Source: Branchiostoma floridae
Lineage: Eukaryota; Chordata; Leptocardii; Amphioxiformes; Branchiostomatidae
DNA: 43,052 nucleotides
Assembly: GCF_000003815.2 (NCBI RefSeq)
Contig: NC_049987.1
Coordinates: forward strand, 12,706,262 to 12,749,313
Direction: 5' to 3'
Shown here: positions 1-12,000 of the stretch, in pieces
Numbering within the stretch: position 1 is the stretch's first letter
Layout: the number at the start of each line of letters is the position of its first letter
Program-made: the position numbers and the translations under genes
The notes under the pieces: model-generated
What the model was told of the DNA's origin: nothing
Databases searched by the model: none
The model's input: only the letters and a program-made list of their open reading frames with translations

Positions 1-45
1 ATTTTGACTGTCTTTGCCGAAAAAAAGTCTGGCTCAATTGTTTAC

Positions 46-3000
46 CTGAACTCAAACTGCCTCTCCTCAGGACTCTCCTTCAGTTTTTCCTTTGTCCTGT
101 GGAAGGCACGCTGGTACTCCGAGTTCAGTCGGATGGAGTCCTTGATCCTCTTCAGAACCTCAGTCCTGATGGAAAAATGGAAAAGATTACTTCACTGGAA
201 AAGCTTCACTTTACTAAACAACAGCAATCTATGATCATTCAATTTGGTTCCTAATTTATCATGTTCCCTGTATTTTTTAATCTATTTATTTAGTTTTACA
301 AGGGAGGAGGGATTGACATAACAGGTGACTCTTTTCAAATAGTGTGTCGAGTTCTTTAACGTCTCATCTGAGGTTTGTCATGTAAAAATGTCATGTAAAA
401 TGACTTTCCCAAGGGCACAATATCAGGGCACATTAGCGGTTTTGAAACCAGGACCTCTGGGGCCAAACACCTTGCCAATTGCGCCACGCAATGCTACTGT
501 AAATGTTATATCTTTTTTTGTTAACTCACCTTTCATGTTCCCAGATCCTGGTTGTGCCCTGGTTGATGTAGGCCTTGCAGGTGGTGATCATCTGGTTGGT
601 GACCTTGACAAAGAGCGAGGTCATGCGTTCTGAGGTGTTGTAGTACTGAGAGATGGAGTGGATCATGCGGATGCTGTTCATCAGGCTGGGGATGTGCTCC
701 ACCATGGAGGCCTTGGAGGAATGCAAATTTCCACAGTTAGACACAGCATTTGATATTCAGTTTATTTTTTGCACAATAAAGTTCTTTTTTACAACATCGA
801 ATTTCATTGAATGAAGAACCACTAACAATAAATTCAAGGCAGATATATCTTCAAAAGTTTGTTACCTTATACAATGTCAGTGAGTAAGATGACTTTCTGG
901 GAAAACAAAATAGCTGGCTACACCTTTTGGAAAAGGTACATGCAGGCCTACAGGTAGACTGATGTTTTGCTTCATCTTTGTTAATGATAAATATGGTTCT
1001 AAAACTGTCAGACCTACCGGTGTGCACTTGACCAGTGGTCCAAAGAACTTGTCTAGTGTGTACAGGTACTTGACGTTGTCTTTAGCCTCGTTAGCAGCAT
1101 CTGTGATGCGGACGTCCAGCTCCTTCCACCGCTTCAGTGCCTTGGACTTGGCAGCATTGAGCACACCAATCACAGCTCGGCAGCGGGGAGACTTGATCTG
1201 TTCTAACAGGCTGGATATCAAAGTATAAAGAATGTGTTTTTCGTGTCCCAAAATAAAATGCAAATATGCAACCTATTGACAACACATTCTTAATTAATAC
1301 TCTGACAGCTTAGCTTCATTTAACTTTAAATATGGTCACATTTATTATGAATCCCTTTTATCTTAAATCTTGTCATAAATCATATACAATGTACAATGTA
1401 CAATGCACTACAATTCATTGCTCTTGCTCTTGTACCTTTGACAAAATATCCTGAGTTCATGCACTTACATAAAATAGTCCTAGGTAAAACATTTTGCCAT
1501 AGTAAAACCCAAACTGCACCTGTTGAACTTGGCCATCCGTTTCTTCCAGTGGTCCAGCTCGGCTGACGGCCCGATGTCGTCCGCCTCCCGCCGCATCTGC
1601 TCAGACTCGGCCAGGACCTGCTCGATCTGCCGCGCCCACATGGCCAGCAGGGCCTCCATCTTTTCCACCTTCTCTACGGATGTGGCTGGGACATTAAGGA
1701 GCAAATTTTGTTAGTTTTGTCAATGGTGGCAAGTTAGCTTAGCTAGCGTAACGCGCCCTATTCCTTAACGTGACACAAATAAGATAGACAAGTTAACTTA
1801 ACACCAGCAAGATATTAGAATTTAAAGTTCTGGATAGCTCAAGTAACGGGTGCCAGAATATTCTTGCTGTTAATGTTGCGGTCTTTCCTTGCCCATACCC
1901 CTTACCCCCCCAACCCCCATTCCATGTTACAGTACATACTAGAGTTTTTTTGCCCGCACAGACAAAGACCTGCTTATCAGCTTGCATGAATATGAAGTCC
2001 GCGGGCGCAGCGCATCCAGCCCCGTGTCGTCCGGCGGCTTGGCCCTTTCTTTGCCCCTACCCCTTATCCCCGTCCGCATTCTACGTTACAGTATACTAAA
2101 TTTCATTGCACACAGAGACACACAAAGACCCGCTTACCAGCTTGCATGAAGTCGGCGGGCGTGCGCAGCGCGTCCAGCCCTGTGTCGTCCGGCGGCTCGG
2201 CCAGCACCACCTGCCCCTCCATGTTTCCCTGCGCGCTGGCCAGGCTCGACACAAACTTCTCCAGCGACTCCAGGAAGTCCTGCACCGGCCCGTTAGAGCT
2301 GGACTTGCCGAGCTCGCCCCAGTTCTGCAGGAAGGCGGCGTGACAGAAGAACAACTTTTCAGGCTGAAGGTTTTCAGCACCAAGGACAAACCTAAACGTC
2401 TTCACATGGCAACCTGGACACATGATACTGTAGCGCCGCGGGTCAAAAGGTCACCGTTTTCACAATTTCAGTTTATTCGAGACCCTGTGATTTCGTTCTA
2501 AATAACTTGAAAGAAAGGGTTCCAACAGAAACTTTTCCAGCAATCAAATCAGCAGCAGCTACTTGAGAGCATTTGCTTTAGGTCTTGTAAAACCTGTTAT
2601 GACTGTCAGGTGAATAGATCAATCATTACTCTTATAGCCCACCACGTGCTGCATCCTATTCCTTACAATATCCTGTACTCTATCATATGAATTGTGTATC
2701 TCTGGACGTACTTCACTCTCCGACAGTCAGTAGTCAAACCCCTACCTCTGTGGACTTGAGCGCAGGCAGCATGATTGAGGACATGAGCTTCTGTAGCCCC
2801 TGCAGCATGGTACCGTCACCAGCGTCAACTGTGCCGAAATTCACCTCCTGCAAAGTACGTAAACACGTAAGGCCATAAAAATATCTTTTAGCCTTTTATT
2901 GTACACAAAATATGCTATTTATCCTCACAATGATCACTTCTGCACGGTTGTTATTGCGAAAGATCTACACTTCAACAATTGAAAAAAAAACTTGTTTCTA

Positions 3001-6000
3001 ACTTGTTTCTCTAGCAGGGGTTTGTTCTACTTCTGTATCAGCCCACGAAACACAGGTAACACAACTACTACGTTAGCTCACGTGTTGTATACATATGGAG
3101 AAGTTTACCGTGCACGGGATACTGACCTTTGAGATGTTCTCCACTGTGATTCCCTTCGGGGTTGTGCGTAGGAAGAAGAGACACTGCCCAAGCAGAGGCT
3201 ATGCAGAAACAAATATGATATAGGTTTTCAATTTGCGATCTAGAGCTCCAACCACTTCCCACTTCAGTTTATTCTCTTTCTATAGCTCACTCTATCGTTT
3301 GTCTTGGCAGATTTCTTCCTTTCACTAACGATAGGTACTGTTGATCTTAGGAATATAACAATGGGCAGGATTCAGCGTAGCAAGATCGTGTTCGCACAAT
3401 GGAAGCCACATAACAGTACGCCCACAAAAATGAAAACAATTGCAAGTAACTGCCCTGTTACCTCGTCCTGTCCTGTGGTGAGAAACAGCCGTTTGGGACC
3501 TCCCATGCTCTGTGATGTTTCTGCACGGGATGACGTCATCTCACGGTTCTGCGTGTAATGTAAAAGACATTTATCATATAGACACCATATAGAAGTGAAT
3601 ATTGATATACGGTAATACAAAGGCTGTCCTTGTCAGCCATGCCAAGTAAGTGTGAAAACGCTTTAACATATATATGCAAGTCGACATCGTTCAATGGTTT
3701 CGCTACTTACCAAGCTCTGGTCCTGGTAGAAGAACATGAGTTTCTTCGCTCCGTCCGCGCCGAAAAACTCCTCGATTAGGTCAAACTGTAATGATAAAAC
3801 ATACAAAACACCATGAATCTTACTGAGTTTGTCATGACGAAGAATGTATTTGAGTAGAATTCCTACTTTCAAGGCGAAATGGTAGTCTTCATTCAGACAC
3901 TTGTTTAGATGGTCGATGTGATGGGTAATCAAGAATCAATGTCTGAAAACTAGAAGTAATTTCTTGCCAAACTTATCAACAGTTAAATAATGATAACAGC
4001 CAGTTGGAGGTAATGTACCTTTTCATCTCCCAGGATGCCATCCTCCACCGCCGTCAGGTCCAAGGACAGAGCGTCCGATAGCTAAAAGTTCGAGAAAGAA
4101 GAAATTATTCTTAAAGTCTCGTTCATTTCGGTTGTGGAAAGATGGTCTACCTTTAGAAATAGAGGACTCTTTCGTCACTCAGCAATGGAATTGCTCTTGC
4201 GGTTTCTTAATTTGTCCATGAAGTTTTATTTATAAGGTTGTTGGTCCCAAGTGTACGTGACAGAGAACAAATCATTTGTAGATAATAAGGAAATCATCAA
4301 ACAGCTAAACATCTCATAAGCATTTCAAGAAACATTAAACTTATGCTAACTTCCTTTTACGAGTAGTCACTTGACATGTACGAAATATTGTGGATTTACA
4401 TTGTAATTCCTTTCCGTTGAATGATGTAACAGAACAAATGGTATCTACCACGTGTGAGACACATTAAAACACCATGTTGGTAAAATCTACAGGAAATGGA
4501 TCGATTTACTGAAGAAGAATGGCCTTACGTGCTTCAGAATTACAGAATAAATGAAATTATAACGTCTGGATTTGCCATTATATGACGTTACAGCCCCAGA
4601 CTTTACAATCCCTCTCCACAGCTGAGTCAACTCCGTACAGTTACCGCTCAGTCGTTACATCTCGTTAGCGGAAACTTCAGTTTAACAGGCTTAACTCAAG
4701 CTCGTTACAGCGGGCTCTGAGGACCTCTCGCTGACTCAAGTGATCGTTTGTTCGTTACACTCTGGTTACCGACTGTCAACAACAGCTTAGAACGTACGAC
4801 TACACTATTCAATTGGTACCAAAACACGGAGCAAGGAACATGTGTTATCCAAGCTAAGATATATCTATACTATAAACCGCCAAATGGTAATGGGGAGTCA
4901 AGGACGTTTTCACCGCCAACGCAGGCCCTGTTTACTGAGATTGAATCTTACTTGTCCAACAAGATCGTGATATTATCTCATCATCAGTGGTGCAGTGAAA
5001 GTGGAAATGTGACGTAACGTGTTAGAGTGCGCCATGCTCAGACAGAGCAAACACTAGTACTTATAATGGTAAAAGGGCCCGTCTGATTTCAAACATGGCT
5101 ATATCACACCATAGTAACACAAAGTCACTGCTGTGTATGACAAGAACGGTCCTTTGCCTCTGTAAACTTTCACTTCACTTTCGTTCGCTAATATGCTATG
5201 GACTGTTATGGAGTCTGGATTATAAATGTATTCGCTTGATTGGTCTTATCCGACGGAACAAGTGCTCTTGTCCTGTCGGTAGACACTTAACTACCGATAA
5301 AGAAAACATTCTGTCCACCTATCTGCAACCAGTATCAATACATATCATCCTCACGGTTGCTAATACCGTTAAAGGGGGAAATCCTTACAGTGCCTATATT
5401 TTCTCTTAAACTGCTTACTGAAACACAAATGTGGTAGCACAAAACTTACCTTTGTGAATAAGTAGCGATGCCGCTCGTCCATCTGAGAACAGAAAAAAAA
5501 GTGAGTTAGTTCCTTTATAGCTTCGCTTTTTAATACAGTTTCTAAATGAACAAAAGTTTAAAGAATACAATGAATCTTCTTCAACATAGCCCAAACAACT
5601 ACGCGTTGCGCGTAACGAAACAGTAACGAAAGAACGTCACAGTTTTAATTGAATCTCAACATCGCTCTTTTACTTCGCGCTTGAATCTTGAACAAAAAAA
5701 ATGGAAATGTTCCCTTAAAGCTCCTTTCACAATATCGGTCTGCTCTCAGCCAGTCGATGTTAATTCAGAGCCTTTTCACCTGTGAGTGCAAGCGTTTCGC
5801 CACTACCCTGTCAATATTTCTAGCACCTTGACCGAAACAGTCTTGCCTCTTGTTTTCTCTTGCCCTGTCCAATACCTCCCCCTTCTCTTACTTTCCACCG
5901 AGATGCGGGTAATTTATAGTCTCAATCTTTCAACCCTACAATGACTGTTTATCCTCTATGCGGTCCACCCTCCCCCTCCCTAACCCTGTGGCAGGACCCT

Positions 6001-9000
6001 CCTACCTCTGACCGCAGGCGCTTTGCCATGACTGGTGCCGGTTTTTCCGACGCCTCGAGCCGACCGCGCTTCCCTTCCCCCTCCTTCCAAACCCGCGAGT
6101 TCTTCCTCTCTAGCCGGTCTACTTTTGTGGACATGCTTGTTTCTCCTGTTACACTAAGGCGACATATCTTAAATCAACGTTTAGCCAGTCCCCGTGGACA
6201 TCTGTACCAATCCCGTTCCTTCTCTCAACCTCTTAAGATATTGGATTGGGAAAACTTATTCCCAGAGTGGATTATGCCATGTTTTAAGCATTGTTATTAC
6301 CATAAAGGAAAAGGAACGACAAAGACCATCTTTGTCTTAAGTGTGCGTTTTTCCGTCGTATTTTGTGTACGGATTAGACCATTTCTGGATGACACCGAGA
6401 CACGATGCACCTTACATGATAGTTATTCTTAACCTGTCTCCCCTGCCATCACTGAATGGTTTAGTCCAGGGCTTTTGAAGAACCATTATCCAGAAACAAG
6501 AAGTACTTTCTCTTTAACGATCGGCTCAGAGTTTTCTTTCCCATCTTTACACAGCTGCTCGACTATTGTTCTGTAGTATGGTTACGTTACAGTCTCCATA
6601 TTATCTTCACACCCCTAGATGTGAATGGGCCTTTCTGATGTGAACGGCACAACAGTTAGTATGCGGCCCTCATTTTGGAGATCTTTGAAGGAAATGCGGA
6701 GCCGTGTTAGCTTGTTGGAGGAGAAGATCGATGCGAAATACATTTAGTGTTTGGTCGGTTTCGTCACGCCTCTTCAAATAGAGATGACAAAAGGCTTTCC
6801 CGCGAAAAAAAAGTATTGTAAGGAATGTCGTATCAACCACCCTACGTGGCCAAGCTTGTGGACGGTAGTCATATTCTGAAGATAACATCGAATGAACTGT
6901 TGTGGCAACAACGTTTCGGAGAAATGTTGCTTTTGTTCTGTCCTCTTCTATGCTTCTATGCCGTCTTCTGGCATGATGTAAACGCTTTTGACCCGGGAAA
7001 GAACTCTTCTGGTGCCATATATACTGCTTCTTGCAACACGTAGGCTGAGGTTGTCGTTATGGTTACACAGATCCGTTACACTGTCTGTCAGCCTACGTAG
7101 AAAATATTGTTCTTAGATGGTTTCTAAATAAGCTACTGTAAAAGGTCCGGTATACCATGCTATATCCAGTCTTAGCCTATTTTGGCTGGTACATAGTAGA
7201 CAATGTACAAAACACGCACTGTGTCGGAAGGAAAGGTCATCATGAAATATCGCTATCCGAAATGAGAAACGATGACACGCTGATCTCTTCACAACAATCA
7301 TTGACAACTCTTAATCCTCAAATCAATTTCATAATTACTTTGTCAAAGCATACATGATTACATGAACGCATTTAGATTTCTTGTAGCTTATGATATCCTA
7401 CCTTACGGCGGGGCCGCCTGGACATTTTGTCTCCTCGACGAACTGTACGAAACGCCATTGTGACTTGTTCGTTGTAACAAGAATGTTTCAGACACAGCTA
7501 TCATGTTATACACAGAGCCTTTCACATCAATGTATTGCATGATGTATGTTCCCAGAAGAGCACAGTTTTGTTCCGGTTGAGTGTACTGACGTGGTACAAC
7601 TATTGTTAACGCGTGTTGTGACATTTCGAGCTGTCTACAGGGGATTGATGTGACAATTGAGATGTAATTGTGATAGAAATCTTTATGTTGTTTTGTGACA
7701 AACAATTTCGCCCACGTGAAGATAGTAAGACGTACTCGGGAGACTTACGACCGGGTAATATTTCAGGGAATCAGTGGGAATGGAAGGGAGCTACTTTCAA
7801 AACATCATTTGAATTTGACTTTCTCTGATCATATTGCGCCCCAAGCGGCCCTGCCACTGAGCTGACTTACATAGTAATTATTGGAGAGCCCGCCCAAATC
7901 CGGAAACCGGGATTTTGTGTTACATAGCCTATGCGCAGCAATTTTATTGTTTAGTCGCTCAACTCTCCTAAAGTCATCCTCCTCCGGTTAGTTTTTTTAT
8001 CTTTATTAAAATGCGACAGTTGGAGTTCCTAACGACGTTCTTTCGTTATATCTGTAAAGGAAAAGTTCAAACTCCAGACATTTCTACACGCACGCACGCA
8101 CGCATGTCCGTCTTTCATTAAAAACATATGCAGTGCGTTGCCTCACCTGTAGGCGGCGCTCCTCGCGGGTGGCTTTGGCTTGTTTCTGCATCTCTTTCAT
8201 GGCTTCTCCAGACAGAACCACGTTCTTGGCCTTGCCCTGGAGCGGAAAATATTTCGTAAATGAATTTTTGTTGCCATACGCAAAAAAATGATAAGTTTTA
8301 TTTTGTCAAGTCTCTATGTCTCTAGGTTTAGTTGCTAACGATCTTACAGCTACATTTTAGAAAACCAGTGTATTTGACATTCTAATTTGCCAGTGTCCTT
8401 CTAACGTTATTAACTTCAAAGTGATGTGCTATAAAACGCTATACAAGCCACCCAAGTAATAGTTTATGCTCTGTTAAAAGGTTTCGCATGATATGATCCC
8501 TCCAATGTGTGTAAAACACCGTCCTGTGAAGAAACGTGTGCACACCGTCATACAGATTGTGAAATGCTACGGAGCAAACCGTTTCTTACCCGGACCCACT
8601 GCCACTGTAACTATACCAGAAAGCAGCATGAGTCAGTGAGGGAATAGGACAAAGTCATCGGGAAAAGTGAACAACCATAGAATGCACGGGTTCAGTTGAC
8701 ATTTGATATAGAAATAGATCCAGATAGAAACTGGCATTTGTGAAACAAGTAAATAGGCAAGATTATAGAACTTCAGATCATAACATAAGAATATGTAACT
8801 ACATTTTGTCAATCTTTAAACTGCATACACTTCTTTTGAACTATCTAGATTAACATAACTCTTTACCAAAGTACGGTCGTATATACGGTCAAAACAGAAC
8901 GTACATTAGATGAAAATGCACACGAAACTTACAGGCTGTGGCGGCGGCGGCTTGCTGGCCCCCATTCTCCGTAGGGGTTTGCGCCCATCGCGCTCTTCTG

Positions 9001-12000
9001 GTTTGTCTGGAAAATCAGAAAGTGGAATAGTTGGTCTACATTCTAGGAGAGACAGCTTAGAAAAATAAACTTTGACAAAATGTTGAAGCAATTTTGCCAT
9101 GTATTTTGTGATTTTGTGTACTTTGTACCAAGCGGATATGTGTTTTTTTTTGGAACTGTTTGTGAGTCCAAAAGTAGCCATAGATGACAAAAACAGCGTT
9201 ACAACCTGGTAGTTTGTATGTACACATTATGATTGACTGCGTGAATAGTATGCAGTATCATGCGTCACCGCTAGATGGGGCTCGCGCAAGTTGTCCCAAC
9301 CACCTGTTAAGCGCGAGCTGCTATCAAACCATTGAATACTGAACTTTCTGTTTTCCTTCAACTTTATGCACAATTGAATGTCTTATACACACGGGACCGT
9401 TACATCTAGATAATGTTTCTACATTCCAGCAGTTTGAATGTTATCCGCCTGAAATATTTGAACTTCCTCAAAGTGGAAAATATTTCTTATACAGCGTGGC
9501 ATCAATTGAACGAGAATGATCCCCCTCCCCCTCCCTCCTCCTCTGTCAACCTTCTTCCGACGTGTGTACACAAGACGCTATGTTTAGCACCCATTTTCGA
9601 GCGGACTCACTCCAACATGCCAGCAGACATTGACGGTCTACCAAGCGTATCCTTCCGCCGCGGCCTGCTTACAAAGAACAAGTGGTTCGCAGGTGTTTGT
9701 GTAGGTCGGTATGTACCGTGGGGTTAGGGACAAAGCCTGGCCCGTTTCGTAAGCTTTTGTAGACACAGAACATTTTCTCACTTCTACAACATTCAAATCA
9801 AAGGAAAAGTGGAAAACTGCTGAAGCGTGTAATTTTTTGGCAACGGTACAGTAGCGGTGCGTCTTGTGCCGAATTTTCCTACAGCATAGATGGCATCACA
9901 GAAAATTGTACCTTGCTCGACGCAAAGAAATTATAGACTTGTTTGTTTGACTGGAGTGGTAAATTGATGGGTAGAATCTTATGTATGGCTGACTTTGTAC
10001 CTTCACATTGCCAAATATCTTCAAATTTGGTGCACGAACTTGGGGAAACGTCATAAACAAACAGATGGAATGAAAGTAGCAGCCAATCAGCAGCGAACAA
10101 TATGACCACGATAGAGGTATTACTGAACCCCCCGGAAGTATCTGTCATGAAGTCCCGGTAACCAGGAGATGTCATGTACGATTCGTCATTAGTTCTGACC
10201 CCTCCTCTTCGGGTCAGGAAACCACACTGTCCCTAGCTACACCTAACCACAGTCTATAATGATTGTGAAGACTTTTATGCGCCGTACAATGAACACTCCC
10301 AGTGGACTGGTTATCATAATAACGGGATTAAAACACAAAGGAACTGGATCTCATGGACTGGAGAAGGAGGACGCTCTCCTTTCTCAGAGTACAAACTTCC
10401 TTGGTAACTGGGAGAGAGGGATTTAAAAGCGATTTGAGTTATAATTGCTTCCGTGCTACCTCACCAATGGTGAATTACATGACAGGTTAGCACGCACGAC
10501 AATTAGGTCTACTCCACCGGTTCACAAGTAATCATCGGAATAGCTGTAGGTTTATTTGTGAAGAAACCGTTTGAAATATGTATGTTGTCGCTGCCCAAGC
10601 TATGATCACGTAATAATAATCTTATAGCAAATAAAGTACAGCTAACCGTTAGCTGAGACTTTATAAGATTGACGACTTCGGTCAGCGCACCAAAAGAGCT
10701 TGGGATGAGGAAAACATCCATGTCGTTTGCTGAACCAGTTGTCGAAGTACCTAACTCCTGCTGGCCAAAGTATAGTACAAATAGGCTTACAAAACTCTTG
10801 CAAGCTTATCAATACTTGTGTTACTGCAACAGCTGGCTGTTCCTAATACCCAGTGGAAGATTGATGGAATGAAACGTCTCACAGGTATTAGAAACGAATG
10901 ATTTAGTTACATTCCCTATACCGGTTTTAGATAAGGAATCCAAACTACACACTTATTCGATGATCTGGTGTTTGCTTATGTTTTGCCGAAAGCGCAAACG
11001 GTCTGCAAACTAGAACGTGTTGTGTTAGCTTGTACTTAAAACTAACGTGTTAGCTATACATTTTCACTAATACTATTGCACTGTATGCAACTCTGAAGAA
11101 ACAAACAAATTGATAATAATCTCTAAAAATGTGCACTGTTAATGTCGGCAAAAAATGTCAGATTGGCAATATGATATAACTGCACGCTGCATGTGTTTGT
11201 ACAAACTTACAAAATACCCTGAAGTATACTCTGTCGTGGGAACTTTCCAAACAAAACATGTCTGCTACCAACATAGGAAATACTAGGAACGGAAATTAAC
11301 ATCACAGTGGATAAAATGAGCTTTCCTTTGAGACTAAAAGCTACAAAATAACCTCAGTATACTCTGTCGTGGGAACTTTCCAAACAAAACATGTCTGCTA
11401 CCAACATAGGAAATACTAGGAACGGAAATTAACACCACAGTGGATAAAATGAGCTTTCCTTTGAGACTAAAACTTACAAAATACCCTCAAGTATATTCTG
11501 TCGTGGGAACTTTCCAAACAAAACATGTCTGCTACCAACATAGGAAATAATCGGAACGGAAATCAACACCATAGTGGATATAAGGAGACTTTCCTTTGAG
11601 ACTAAAAGTCTAGGCGAGATAGAACAACCTATTAGTCCTTACCTCTCTGATGGATTAGTTCACAAATGATATTGGGGACCTAATCCTTCAGAACGTATTT
11701 GGGACCAGTGAGTGGTAGGTAGGAGCTGAGGCACGGGGATCAGGGGTCGCCATGGACACACGTGAACATGAAAGGTGCTTTTATTAGTTCGTAACAGGGT
11801 TTCCCGGCATGGGAAAATATGTAACAACAAGCTGCCTGAAACTGTTGTACTTGCGACGCAGTTCACCGTTACCTACTAATTCCACTATCGTAACCTGATA
11901 ATTGATGTGTGCTCTTTGTGTGCGGTACATTTTGTTTCCGGTTTCTCAGTGAGAATTGTGTAATTTAGGATGTTTCCATGACAACATTTGGAGCTGCAGT

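Larger units (their letters stand above)
166..4018 (-). other. Short introns between the downstream dynein exons
   Basis: Introns of roughly 175-450 bp separate the exons from 165-46 to 4081-4019. Besides the SINE fragment and the duplicated exon end, I see only unstructured AT-rich sequence in them. Confidence 0.7.

Noticed and set aside
5941-6432. 163-codon plus-strand open frame
   Set aside because: It lies inside a dynein intron on the opposite strand, in a pyrimidine-rich stretch. It matches no family I know and lacks splice or signal features.
11205-11609. CRISPR-like array
   Set aside because: Contiguous repeats without spacers, in animal DNA.
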